A stretch of DNA of 64,000 nt from Fidelibacterota bacterium (GTDB lineage Bacteria; Fidelibacterota; SORT01). The stretch is from the NCBI GenBank assembly GCA_022571215.1, contig JACZYG010000001.1:1-64000 (forward strand), written 5' to 3'. Below are positions 33,600 to 43,507 of the stretch, piece by piece. The position numbers and the translations under genes were made by a program. Below the pieces are notes generated by a model. It was not told the origin of the DNA and ran no database searches. It worked only from the letters and a program-made list of their open reading frames with translations. The stretch's first letter is position 1. Each line of letters starts with the position of its first letter.

Positions 33600-34897
33600 T
33601 ACCGGTCCCTCTCCAATAGCAATCTGACCCTTTTAGCGGCATCTCTGATGCCTTCTTTAGGAGTCTTCACTCTGTACACGCTCGCTGCGTCAAATTCCTG
33701 ACTTATAATATCAAATATCTCTTGCAGGTAGATCGTTTTGTCCACGCCGACTGTATAAGGAATCTGATCGGCAAACAGTTTCAGTCCGGGATTAGCTTCG
33801 AAAAATTCACTAAATAATTTCTTCTCGAGCAATCCGCTCCTTATAGGAAGTTGAGCGGTCATGTCAAGCAGCATTCTGTCACTCTCTTCAGAAACCAAAA
33901 ATTTAACGAATTCCCACGCCATTTTCGGATAGGGTGTGGTGTTGAAGATCACGATAGACTTCGGATCGGCGTAAGAGAGTGCGGGACCTTCCGAACCGTC
34001 CGGTCTTGGAAGCGGACCGTATGTAAATTCCAAATCCGGAGCAAATTTAGCTAGATGTGATACTCTCCACGGACCGACAATATCGGCTAAAACTTTTTCC
34101 TTTATGAACAAGTCTTCCATTTGCAGGATAGATTTAGACACATATCCCTTTTCGTATCCCTCCGCAAAAAATTCGAATACTTTCACGGCAATTTCATTAT
34201 CGAAATCTACTTTTCCGTCTTTAAGAAGAGTTTTGCCGCCGGACGCCGCTATGTAGAATGGATAAAAATCAAATAGCCTCTGCCACCATATCGGTAAGAT
34301 ATTCCGGTAGTGTATCCACTGTAAAGGAAGTCCATCATTTACGGGCATATCTTTGATCTTTCGAGCGATTTCATAAAATTCAGAATAGCTTTGCGGCAGA
34401 GTATCTATCCCTAAAATATCAAAATAACGCTTATTGTAAATAAATAGTACCGGATTGGATTTCCATGGCATTTGATAATATTTTCCATCCGATGAACTAT
34501 ATCCTTCCATCAAAGATTCCGGAATTCGAGCTGTCATTAAACTGTCAAAACCGGGCATTGTGTCAAGATTTACAACCGCGCCCGCCTCCACATATTGTTC
34601 CATCACACCGGGCCATATATTTGAACAGATATCCGGAGTCGTTTTACCCGCTATTGCGGCAAGAAGAACTTCTTCGCTTGATTGTCCCGATGGTATCGGC
34701 TCCATACGCACGGGAAATTCAGGATGTAGGGTGTTCCATTTTTCTACTATCTTTTTGGCGAGATCAATTTCTTGTTGATTTGCCGCAGGCCAATACGTCA
34801 AATATTTTTCACCTAGCTCCCGCTCGTTACCGGAACATGAAACAAAAAGTATCAGCAGCGCTATGGGATAGAAAGAAGCTAGAGCTCTATAGATCAA
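33599..34897 (-). CDS. Sugar ABC transporter solute-binding lipoprotein
   Basis: An extracytoplasmic substrate-binding protein of family 1, about 432 residues. The hydrophobic signal ends LLILFVSC, a lipobox. The mature part shows the WPAANQQEIDLAKKIVEKWN start and the DICSNIWPGVMEQYVEAGAVV region typical of carbohydrate binders. The frame stays open to 34984, overlapping the preceding gene by 71 bases. A TTG at 34897 after a weak AGGCGG site gives a signal peptide of normal length, so I prefer it; the start is uncertain. Ligand probably an oligosaccharide released by the locus enzymes. Confidence 0.85.
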   Translation of the reverse strand: MIYRALASFYPIALLILFVSCSGNERELGEKYLTYWPAANQQEIDLAKKIVEKWNTLHPEFPVRMEPIPSGQSSEEVLLAAIAGKTTPDICSNIWPGVMEQYVEAGAVVNLDTMPGFDSLMTARIPESLMEGYSSSDGKYYQMPWKSNPVLFIYNKRYFDILGIDTLPQSYSEFYEIARKIKDMPVNDGLPLQWIHYRNILPIWWQRLFDFYPFYIAASGGKTLLKDGKVDFDNEIAVKVFEFFAEGYEKGYVSKSILQMEDLFIKEKVLADIVGPWRVSHLAKFAPDLEFTYGPLPRPDGSEGPALSYADPKSIVIFNTTPYPKMAWEFVKFLVSEESDRMLLDMTAQLPIRSGLLEKKLFSEFFEANPGLKLFADQIPYTVGVDKTIYLQEIFDIISQEFDAASVYRVKTPKEGIRDAAKRVRLLLERDR

Positions 34898-34913
34898 TTT
34901 GCTGCGAAGCCGC

Positions 34914-35942
34914 CTAAAAGTGTAACGATAATGCAAAGGAATTAATTGAAGTGAATCTACCAAAATCTTGATAGGAATAATCAATTATCAGGTTCGTTCC
35001 TTCCGCAGGCGAAATATTCAATCCTGCGCCCAATGAGATTCCCTCCTCACTATCCGTAAGGAACAGATCGCGATAGCCACCGCGTAAGAATATCATTCCG
35101 TTCAGCGCATATTCGGCGCCTAAGTTTATTGATTCAAAATTATCGCTCGGATGTAATGCATCAACTGATATGGTGAGTTTGGAATTCTCTTGATTTATGA
35201 TGTCCGTTGACAAACCAAATTGAAAGTTAAGAGGCAGGGGCCAGCCATCTGTTTCGATACGTGCAGGAATTTGATCGTTATTCCCTATAGCATTCGGGTC
35301 AGGGTCTAAGAAATAACGCAAATCTCTTCCATCTATTTTCATATCCTGTCCAAAATTTGTGATAACGGCACCAATTCTCATACCGTTGAAAAGATCGGTC
35401 TTGAACAGGGTACCGAAATCAAGAGCAAAACCGGTTGCTTGAGAGTGCCAGATTTTCTGGAAGATATATTTTCCGGTAAAGCCGATAGAAAACCGGTCGG
35501 TTAGATTCTTAGCATAAGTCGCTCCGATAGCCATATCGTTGGCGCTGAAAAATTCGCCTGTACCTTCCGGTTGCAGCTCCGTTCTTACCTCCATCTCGTC
35601 CATGGTAAGGGAAGTGATACTCAATCCTAAAGTTCCGCCTGAGCCTAATTGAATTACTAACCCTCCGAAATCATGATTTATACCGGCTATCCATTCACTA
35701 TGGACAGCTATAAACTCATTTCTGTTCAGCTTGGCGATGCCGGCTGGATTCCAGTAGAGAGCGGAGGCATCATCCGAGATGGCAACAAAAGCGCCGCCGA
35801 GAGAATTGGCTCTCGGACCGATAGGTACACTTAGAAACGGCGCAGAGGATGTACCTACTTTTGAAACATTACTCACGAAATTCTGTGAATAACTCACATT
35901 TACAAAAAGTATTATTAGGAGCGGCTGTAACCATTTCATCAT
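34914..35942 (-). CDS. PorV/PorQ-like outer-membrane beta-barrel protein
   Basis: A 342-residue protein with a signal peptide (ending VSYSQ) and the SVPIGPRANSLGGAFVAISDDASALYWNPAG-type start of the PorV/UPF0164 family, read as the shorter blocks PIGPRANSLGGAFVA and ALYWNPAGIA. The remainder alternates beta-strands and ends with an aromatic C-terminal residue (LSLHF), as barrels do. PorV-like proteins assist type IX secretion in the Bacteroidetes/FCB group. It sits directly after a large secreted protein with a C-terminal sorting domain. Confidence 0.82.
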   Translation of the reverse strand: MMKWLQPLLIILFVNVSYSQNFVSNVSKVGTSSAPFLSVPIGPRANSLGGAFVAISDDASALYWNPAGIAKLNRNEFIAVHSEWIAGINHDFGGLVIQLGSGGTLGLSITSLTMDEMEVRTELQPEGTGEFFSANDMAIGATYAKNLTDRFSIGFTGKYIFQKIWHSQATGFALDFGTLFKTDLFNGMRIGAVITNFGQDMKIDGRDLRYFLDPDPNAIGNNDQIPARIETDGWPLPLNFQFGLSTDIINQENSKLTISVDALHPSDNFESINLGAEYALNGMIFLRGGYRDLFLTDSEEGISLGAGLNISPAEGTNLIIDYSYQDFGRFTSINSFALSLHF

Positions 35943-35952
35943 AGCATTCTCA

Positions 35953-38900
35953 TCATTTAATTAGCGCAAGTTTACCGATTTTTTCACCTACCGAAGATTC
36001 AATATGATATATATAGATACCATAAGCCACATTCATACCGTCTTTAGAGGTCAAATCCCAATTCTCTTCACCGTTATTCGAAGTCCCGCTATGATGAAGA
36101 GTTTTGACAAGGAAACCCCTAACATTATAGATCCTAATCGTGCACTCAGCGGGTAAATGAATAAACCAAATCCTTCTTTCACCTCTTCCCGATTTATAAA
36201 TATTCGTCGGTTCAAAAATTGAGGCTCCGACATACGGGTTTGGTACCACTGCTATCCTATCCATATCAAATGTAGTTTGTTCATCAGTGAATTTACCCGA
36301 CCTTGCGCTAAATCGAAAAGTCTCTCCGGTTCTGAATGGTTTTGTAGTCCCTATGCGGTAAACATCTCCCGGCTGCGGGTAAATTGGGGTGATCAACGTA
36401 TCTTCAGGTTCGTGGAACCTTATCGCCCAATAAGCGTTTCCGCTCCATTTTTCCGGCGCTAAATGCGCGCTGTCACCTCCCATTATCAGTATTGTTTCGT
36501 CCCAATCAAACTCCTTGTTTATCGCGCCGTCTTTGATCGTTTCAATTATACCTATAACCTCGAATTTTTCTTCCGTACTGTTCCATATTCTGAAATTTAG
36601 AGGGATTAAGGGTCTTCCAAATGAAAATGAATGTGACACATCCACCGAGTCACTCTCGAAAATTATCTCGTAATCAGCCGGATAGGGTATGCTATTACCC
36701 GATGCAAGTTTGAATATCCCGTTAGAACGCTCTTCATTATGCGCTTCTTTTACGGTGACCAATACATTGGCTTTTGATCCCTCTGACCAATTAGTCGAGG
36801 AATCAATAACTGAAATTAAACTATCATTATCTATAGTACCGACAAGCCCATCAAATATTTGTATCTCCTCTCCTGCAAGCCGGATATCAATACCTGAAAA
36901 TATAACTGAACCGTCAGCTATATCTAAAAGTGAATAGGTTGGAATTTTACTGTTGAAATGCGAACCTGTATTATTAAATGATAATTCATACTCAGCGCCA
37001 TCTTTGACTTCCTCTTCAAATAGGATCTTTATATTTACCTTGCCTGTACCCGGACCGGAATGGATTATTTCTTCATTCAATGACGGAGCAACAAATCCCG
37101 CTGATGGAGAACGAGGTGTAACTATAGCCGTATTCTTGTCAGGAACGGTGTTACCGGAAATATCCGATTTAATTATAGCGGTCGATATGGAAGGTGAAAT
37201 TCCCCTTGCGTGTCCACCCGAATCGACGATAGGATTTCCGTCTATATCGACTATTACAAGTCCCCTATCATAGGAAACGACAGCATAATAATAAGTTCTC
37301 CCGTTGATAACATCCGTATCTATGAAAAAATGTCTTAATCCGCTGTCTCTTCCAAGATTGAATTTCAATCCGCCTACATCAACCGGATGAAGTCCGAAGA
37401 TACCGTTTGCAAGATCAAATTGCGCAATAGGTTTTTGAAATGTTAGCTCTCCAAAAGTGTTTGTTATGGTAAGATTCTCTAAAAAATTTGGTTCTGTGCT
37501 TTTATAGATAAAGTACCCTTCGAAATCTTTCTCGCCTATGAAAGGATCAAAAGAATCTTCAGCTTTTGTATCCCAGTACAACACTACTTTTTTATCACCT
37601 GCCACTGCTATTAGAGATGGTTTATCCGGCGGTTTGGCGAACTGGTAATCCGCATTATAAATTTGTTGTACCGTTTCTTTTTTCCGCGCCATCGAAGAAT
37701 TAAGTATTTGATTTTGGTCGAGTACATCAATAAAATCTTTTTCCGCGAAAAGCATCGCCATGGAAAACCGCTCTGTTTGTCCAGCTTTCAAAGGAAACTT
37801 GCCCGAGGAAAAGAACATTCCGAGATTCTGACCCCCTCTGTTTATAAGATCTCTCAATGGAGGAAGCGCCTGACTGAATATTCTCCAATTCTCCTCATCA
37901 TCTGTCAGCTCATATTCGTGAACTCCGAATATCTCAAATCCTGTCAGTCCTATCTGATCAGATTCATCTTTATCTGTTTGACCGAAGTTCGGTTCGCCTT
38001 GATCCGGCTTACCATTACCTTGTGTGCCGTTTATGTCCGGCTCTTCATACGCTTCATTTAAGGGTCCTATGCCGTCTGATCCGACATCATTATTTAGCGC
38101 TTCGTCTTCATCCCATACTCCGTTTCCGTTGAGGTCTTCAAACCCTATCCAGTCATCATCTTCATCCCCTTCCCAGTGTTCTGTCGGCGGACGTTTGTAA
38201 AATGCTTCAAATTTTATAGGGTCATCAACTCCATAGGGAGGAGTATCCAACCACTCACCGGCTTCGTTAGTTCTATTCTCATCAACTAATCCGTCATCAT
38301 CATTATCTATCAAATCTTGAGATTTACCCGGACTTTCAAGGAAAGCATAACCGCCTACGCCTACAGGACCCCATCCTCCCGGAGTACCTATAAGGTCGCG
38401 GTCCCATGCGAAAGACATATCGAGAAGCACGTTAAACGCTCCTTCATCATCACTTGAATCATCCGTGCCGCCTATTCCCCAGTCAATATATTGCGAGAAG
38501 ATGACCTTATCGTAGTCGGTTTTTCCCTCGTTAGTAATTTCATAGAACCAAAATATTACATCCTGAGCAAGAACATGTGACCATTGAAAACCCCTCACTG
38601 CAGTTTCCAATCCCAATCCTCCTCTTGTTGTATCATCAGGATCGGGATGAAAGAGGTGACTTTGAGGAGGTAATTCTACCTTCCACTCTTTATCCGGACT
38701 GTCATCCGTTATAAAATAAGTTTCGAGATCAGCGTTTTTTATCCCTTTCCCAAAAAAACCGTTCCACACTCCGGGCCATCCCGGATCAGTTGCATCGGAC
38801 ATTTTATCAGGCCAACTGTTCGGCCATGTACCGGGATCATCACTTCGGGCTGGAGAACTTTGTCTCGGGTTGGAATACCCCGGTACGGGAGCCCACCCCC

Positions 38901-39249
38901 ATGGAATTCCTGTTTCGGGGTCAGTGTCTATAAATTCTCTATAGTTGGTACTCATCGGATGTATGGTATGTCCAAATTCGTCTATTGTCTCAGCGCTCAC
39001 CATGACCGCGATTCCATCCACGTATGAGTGACCCGTCCCCTTCGGCCATTCAGCCGAGGGTTGGTCCGGCCATCTGGTTATTTCCGCATGGTTGGAATAC
39101 AAAGTCCGTACCCGATTACCATCCATGATCCCCCATTGAGTGAATCGTTCGTCCCCTTGATTCGGATCAGGTATACGTTGCGAATATACTTGATCATTGA
39201 GGATGAGAACGGTAAAGATCGGAACAAGTATTTTAAGATTCAATTTCAA
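35953..39249 (-). CDS. Large secreted protein with dockerin-like Ca loops and C-terminal sorting domain
   Basis: A 1098-residue exported protein (signal ending VYSQ). The first half has many acidic loops such as DNDDDGLVDEN and DLNGNGVWDEDE that resemble calcium-binding EF-hand/dockerin loops. The middle contains a fibronectin-like segment (KPSLIAVAGDKKVVLYWDT). The C-terminus (ERRIWFIHLPAECTIRIYNV and GIYIYHIES) is a FlgD-like/type IX sorting domain. No catalytic motif is recognised. Between the TonB receptor and the PorV-like gene it probably acts at the cell surface in glycan capture. Confidence 0.7.
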   Translation of the reverse strand: MKLNLKILVPIFTVLILNDQVYSQRIPDPNQGDERFTQWGIMDGNRVRTLYSNHAEITRWPDQPSAEWPKGTGHSYVDGIAVMVSAETIDEFGHTIHPMSTNYREFIDTDPETGIPWGWAPVPGYSNPRQSSPARSDDPGTWPNSWPDKMSDATDPGWPGVWNGFFGKGIKNADLETYFITDDSPDKEWKVELPPQSHLFHPDPDDTTRGGLGLETAVRGFQWSHVLAQDVIFWFYEITNEGKTDYDKVIFSQYIDWGIGGTDDSSDDEGAFNVLLDMSFAWDRDLIGTPGGWGPVGVGGYAFLESPGKSQDLIDNDDDGLVDENRTNEAGEWLDTPPYGVDDPIKFEAFYKRPPTEHWEGDEDDDWIGFEDLNGNGVWDEDEALNNDVGSDGIGPLNEAYEEPDINGTQGNGKPDQGEPNFGQTDKDESDQIGLTGFEIFGVHEYELTDDEENWRIFSQALPPLRDLINRGGQNLGMFFSSGKFPLKAGQTERFSMAMLFAEKDFIDVLDQNQILNSSMARKKETVQQIYNADYQFAKPPDKPSLIAVAGDKKVVLYWDTKAEDSFDPFIGEKDFEGYFIYKSTEPNFLENLTITNTFGELTFQKPIAQFDLANGIFGLHPVDVGGLKFNLGRDSGLRHFFIDTDVINGRTYYYAVVSYDRGLVIVDIDGNPIVDSGGHARGISPSISTAIIKSDISGNTVPDKNTAIVTPRSPSAGFVAPSLNEEIIHSGPGTGKVNIKILFEEEVKDGAEYELSFNNTGSHFNSKIPTYSLLDIADGSVIFSGIDIRLAGEEIQIFDGLVGTIDNDSLISVIDSSTNWSEGSKANVLVTVKEAHNEERSNGIFKLASGNSIPYPADYEIIFESDSVDVSHSFSFGRPLIPLNFRIWNSTEEKFEVIGIIETIKDGAINKEFDWDETILIMGGDSAHLAPEKWSGNAYWAIRFHEPEDTLITPIYPQPGDVYRIGTTKPFRTGETFRFSARSGKFTDEQTTFDMDRIAVVPNPYVGASIFEPTNIYKSGRGERRIWFIHLPAECTIRIYNVRGFLVKTLHHSGTSNNGEENWDLTSKDGMNVAYGIYIYHIESSVGEKIGKLALIK

Positions 39250-39264
39250 CTTTTTAAGGCCATC

Positions 39265-41946
39265 CTATTTGATATCGATTATAAAACCTATATTAATTTC
39301 GCGGGGAGAGCTGTACCATTCAGGGCGGTTAAAGAACTCTTCCTTGCTGTTAAGTCCTTGAACCAAACCGGGTCGATTTTGCTCAAGCGTATAGGTCGCT
39401 CTGCCCGTATCCTTATATACTTCCCTCTCATTTAACCGATCAAACAGATTAAATACTCTGACGAACAGGGTAAGCCTATATCCTTGAAATGAATACATTT
39501 TTCTTGCATTAAGATCAAACGTCATAGAAATCGGACGACGTTCACTATTCTCAAGACCTGTTCGTTGATCAAGAAAAGCCGGAGTGTAAGGAAGTCCCGT
39601 ACCCATTTTCCCAATTATACTTATCATTTGTGTTTTCGCTGAACCTAAAGCTATAGAAGAAGTCAGGCTATGTGTTCTATCCCAATCAAGAGGTACTAAT
39701 TGTTTCTCGCTCTGAACAGGAGGCACAGCGGCATTGTCTATTAGTACCGAACGAGGATCAGAGGCATTTCCCGTTGCAATTTGTAATGTATAATCAAGGG
39801 TGGCTGAAAAATTATTACTCTGTCTTTTTTCCATACTAAAAATTAACCCTCTTACATTCCCATAGTCTCTATTGATATACCTTCCATATTGTATCCCGCT
39901 ATGAGTTTCTCCTGTTGCAATTGTTTCAATCTTGGTACCTAAAAGGTTTCGTATATCTTTATAGTACCCTGTTATGTCAACGGCTATATTTTCTGATATT
40001 TGTTGCTGTAATCCAATTTCATAAGAAACCGTTTTCTGTGGTTTAAGATTCGCGTTACCAAATGGAGCGCTGAATACAGATGCTCTCCCCCCCTCCGTAT
40101 TAAGAGAGAAACTTGGATTAGTATATAAAAATTCAAAAAGTGGCGTCTGAAAAAAGTGCCCGTAAGATATATGTATTACTCCACGGTCAGTAATAGGATA
40201 TGCCAATCCAATTCTTGGGCTCAACTGATAACTATAATCAGCGGCTTCTCCGAATCGAGGAATACTCTTTGTCGGATTATTGGCATCAAATTCCTGTGGT
40301 CGCGAAAAATCCTGCAAGACGCTGTCAGCAGGATTAAAAACATCTAAGCGTATGCCGGCATTAACAATAAGAAAATCCAATTCTATCTTATCCTGAATAT
40401 AAGCGGAATATTCCTTCGGACGATGTATATACTCCTGATTAAATGCAGTTCCTTCAATCGGTATTTGCGATTGAAACGCCGTTCCCGCATTTTTCCTGAC
40501 ATTAATCTGATGAAGCCAAAGTCTGTGAAACTTTCCCTCTAATCCTCCCCTTATTTGATGCTCAGAATTTACCTGACTTGTAATATCAAATTTTACTAGA
40601 CTCGTTCTTGTTTCCCGCCGATTGTGCCGCATGTCGGTTCCACCGGTATAAAACGAAAAATTACCTCTCTGCCTCAATCGATCATCTGATCCATACCGGG
40701 AATCAAGAGGATCCTCAAAAGCAGAATCTCTGAACCTGTTTTGCAGATGATGCAAATTGGCGGTAAAAAACGTATTCTTACTAACTATACGGGACCATCT
40801 TATCCCGCCGGACCAGCTTGTTTTATTCCTCTTCAACATTCCATCGGGACTGTACCTGAATAGGTGGTTGAAATTAGCTCCGAGATCTTCTTCATCCTGC
40901 CAATTCGCATCGAAGTTAAATTTATCTCTTTTCGTTGCAGGATTGACAATATACGTAAGCTTCCCCTGGTATGAGTTTCTCTCGCTGCGATTCATTGATT
41001 GGAATTTCCATTCGGAAGTAGGCAATACATCTGTCACACTCGTTATCACAGAAGGATTGTAAACGGTTTTTCCATATATGTACCCTTCGTTTCGCAGTTG
41101 TCTGCCTGATGTGAAGAATGTAAGATTCTTTGAAAAAATAGGAAACGGTCCGCTCAAGCTTACTTTTACGTCGTTTATCGCGGTCGGAGACAGATCATCG
41201 ATGTTTATAAATATATCATCATGACCTGAATAATAATCCCCGATATAGGTCGAAAATTGTGCCGTGTAGTTCTGTCCCCCTTCCTTCGTTAATACATTAA
41301 TTACACCGGACTGTACCTGACCGTACTCGGCGTTGAAGGTGCCGCTAATTATTTCCATTTCCTGAATGGCATTATTTTCTACCTGGAAAGCGTAATTGCC
41401 GGAAAACACATCGTTTACCGGAATGCCGTCAACAAGATAAAGAACTTCACCGGCACGTCCTCCTCTGAAATGTCCTTCCACCACTCCCGCTTGTAACGCA
41501 ACAATATCAGTGAAATTATCGACAGGCAATGCCTCAATTTGTTCGGCGCTGATCGAAACACTGGATGAAGTCAGATCCATTCGAACCAACGGCGCCTTGC
41601 CTATTACAATCACAACTTCGCCTGTCAAAGTTTTAGTTGTTAATGAAAAATCAACTGAACTTGTTAGATCTATTGATACTCTAAGGTTCTTATACTCGAC
41701 TGTCCCGTACCCGATCATTCTAACAATCAGAGTATATGTGCCGGGAGTTACATTAAGGATCATGAAGTTACCGGAAATATCAGCTGCCGCGCCCATCCTC
41801 GTATCTTTTAAGATGATATTAGCCCCTATCAAAGGTTCGCCGGTTTCCTCGTCAATTACCCTACCCACAATTTTTCCGGTCGTCCCAGCGTATGTTATTC
41901 CACCCATGACGATGGACAATGCTATGATAGTTACAATAAACTTCAT
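39265..41946 (-). CDS. TonB-dependent outer-membrane receptor with CarboxypepD-reg-like N-terminus
   Basis: A receptor of about 893 residues starting MKFIVTIIALSIVMGG with a signal peptide. The frame extends 24 codons further to 42018 but without signal character. Residues about 25-110 are a carboxypeptidase-regulatory-like domain (GRVIDEETGEPLIGANIIL). A plug domain follows (IEALPVDNFTDIVALQAG, LYLVDGIPVNDVF), then a 22-strand barrel with typical repeats (YQLSPRIGLAYPITDRGVIH). It should import oligosaccharides, energised by TonB. No SusD-like gene is adjacent, so it is not a classic SusCD pair. Confidence 0.9.
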   Translation of the reverse strand: MKFIVTIIALSIVMGGITYAGTTGKIVGRVIDEETGEPLIGANIILKDTRMGAAADISGNFMILNVTPGTYTLIVRMIGYGTVEYKNLRVSIDLTSSVDFSLTTKTLTGEVVIVIGKAPLVRMDLTSSSVSISAEQIEALPVDNFTDIVALQAGVVEGHFRGGRAGEVLYLVDGIPVNDVFSGNYAFQVENNAIQEMEIISGTFNAEYGQVQSGVINVLTKEGGQNYTAQFSTYIGDYYSGHDDIFINIDDLSPTAINDVKVSLSGPFPIFSKNLTFFTSGRQLRNEGYIYGKTVYNPSVITSVTDVLPTSEWKFQSMNRSERNSYQGKLTYIVNPATKRDKFNFDANWQDEEDLGANFNHLFRYSPDGMLKRNKTSWSGGIRWSRIVSKNTFFTANLHHLQNRFRDSAFEDPLDSRYGSDDRLRQRGNFSFYTGGTDMRHNRRETRTSLVKFDITSQVNSEHQIRGGLEGKFHRLWLHQINVRKNAGTAFQSQIPIEGTAFNQEYIHRPKEYSAYIQDKIELDFLIVNAGIRLDVFNPADSVLQDFSRPQEFDANNPTKSIPRFGEAADYSYQLSPRIGLAYPITDRGVIHISYGHFFQTPLFEFLYTNPSFSLNTEGGRASVFSAPFGNANLKPQKTVSYEIGLQQQISENIAVDITGYYKDIRNLLGTKIETIATGETHSGIQYGRYINRDYGNVRGLIFSMEKRQSNNFSATLDYTLQIATGNASDPRSVLIDNAAVPPVQSEKQLVPLDWDRTHSLTSSIALGSAKTQMISIIGKMGTGLPYTPAFLDQRTGLENSERRPISMTFDLNARKMYSFQGYRLTLFVRVFNLFDRLNEREVYKDTGRATYTLEQNRPGLVQGLNSKEEFFNRPEWYSSPREINIGFIIDIK

Positions 41947-42039
41947 TATTTGATAAACGCCCCTAATTGCAGATGTAGAAAGCCTGTCATATTGAATATT
42001 AATACGACAGACTTCCACATCTGTATTATATTTCTTCTC

Positions 42040-43506
42040 CTATTTGAGGAATATCATCTTCTTGGTCACCGCCGTGTCGCCTATTCGGAGTCGATAAAAA
42101 TACATGCCGCCGGCTACGATATTACCGGACGCGCTGTTACCATTCCACGTCACCTCGTAAGTGCCTGCAATCTGATTTCTGTCAACCAAGGTAATAACCT
42201 TCTGACCGAGAAGGTTGAATATCTCCACCTTCACGTCGGAAGCCTTAGGCACGCCATACCTTATTATTGTCGATGGGTTGAACGGATTCGGATAATTTTG
42301 AAGCAGTTCCACACTCTTCGGAACAGTTGCTAAAAACTCCGGTTCCGGAACAACTCCAACAGGCGTTTGCACACCTGATAGAGTACTAACCGTCACGTCA
42401 TCCCAATATGTTGCACCCAGAAACTCCTTACCTACCCATAAACGAAGACTTAAACCTATTGCTCCCGCAGGCGGTGTCACAACCGTGGCAAACGGCATGA
42501 AGTCAAACGTATCACCGGGAACCGTAAAGAACCTGTTATCCTCGCCTATCTGTCCCCAAGCGTCTCTACCGTCATCAACATCGTGCCACAGTATCTTGAA
42601 TCCCGTTGCCCATGTATCAGGTCCATTATTGACCGAATCAGCGTTTATACCGACAGCTTTCATCCAGGCGCTGACAATTAACGGTTCGTTCGGAATAGGC
42701 ATGATGTCCGTTGATATGAAGAAATCATTCGAGCGACCAGCTTGCCCTTCTATGTAGGCTGAATATGTACCGCTGTGAGCAAACGCATCAGAAGCTGAGA
42801 CTACATAATCGACCGTTCTGTTCCACCCGGCCTTACCGGCAGAAAAATCAGCCCACCAGTAAAACCAACCCGTGGGAGCATCAACGTTCGAATTGAAGAG
42901 ATCACCGACCCAGTCTCCGCCCGATTCTGCCGGACGAATAAATATATCGTCTAACCAGGCAGTACCGGTAGCACCGCTGCCGAACACAAACTCGACTCTG
43001 ATGGAATCAGCTACCAGTGACGGAGCTAAAGCAAAATCGTTCTTCACTTCCATCCAGCCTGATGAGGTGCTGCTGGTTTGGTCTATGTCTAAAACAACGG
43101 GACCTTCAAGTATATCGGTACCCGCATTATAGAACGTAAACTTCAACTGGATCTTATCAGCATCTGTCGCAGGACTTGTATTCACACCGGAGGTTTTAAC
43201 CCAGCCGCCTATCTCCATACCGCGGTCCGGTTCAACGAATATATCCCAGTAACGATACAGATCAGCTGCAACCCACCTCGCGGCGGTTCCTGTTTCCGGT
43301 TTCAGTATCTTTAAGGAGTAGTTCGCGGTGCGGAACTCGTCCGTCGCCCATGTAAGCGTCGCTCCACCGGCATCCTTCACAAAGTAGTTCGCTACGCCTC
43401 CTTCAAAGCCAGCCCATTCCGTCGGCAGAAGATTCTGACCGAAAACGGAGCTGACCGCGAACAGCAAAAATGCTGTTAACGCAATTGTATTTGTAGTTTT
43501 TTGCAT
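42040..43506 (-). CDS. Secreted carbohydrate-binding-like protein with type IX sorting domain
   Basis: A 488-residue exported protein (signal ending SVFGQ). It has two jelly-roll domains of CBM-like appearance (about 25-200 and 215-395), each with AWLDDIFIRP or ATYWDDVTVS near its end, a motif often seen in CBM4/9-type modules. Residues about 408-488 form the sorting domain with LLQNYPNPFNPSTIIRYGVP. It lies between the GH5-like enzyme and the TonB receptor and probably binds polysaccharide at the surface. Confidence 0.8.
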   Translation of the reverse strand: MQKTTNTIALTAFLLFAVSSVFGQNLLPTEWAGFEGGVANYFVKDAGGATLTWATDEFRTANYSLKILKPETGTAARWVAADLYRYWDIFVEPDRGMEIGGWVKTSGVNTSPATDADKIQLKFTFYNAGTDILEGPVVLDIDQTSSTSSGWMEVKNDFALAPSLVADSIRVEFVFGSGATGTAWLDDIFIRPAESGGDWVGDLFNSNVDAPTGWFYWWADFSAGKAGWNRTVDYVVSASDAFAHSGTYSAYIEGQAGRSNDFFISTDIMPIPNEPLIVSAWMKAVGINADSVNNGPDTWATGFKILWHDVDDGRDAWGQIGEDNRFFTVPGDTFDFMPFATVVTPPAGAIGLSLRLWVGKEFLGATYWDDVTVSTLSGVQTPVGVVPEPEFLATVPKSVELLQNYPNPFNPSTIIRYGVPKASDVKVEIFNLLGQKVITLVDRNQIAGTYEVTWNGNSASGNIVAGGMYFYRLRIGDTAVTKKMIFLK

Positions 43507-43507
43507 A

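Noticed and set aside
34898-34984. Long N-terminus of the solute-binding protein
   Set aside because: It overlaps the PorV-like gene by 71 bases and puts a basic stretch before an otherwise normal lipoprotein signal.
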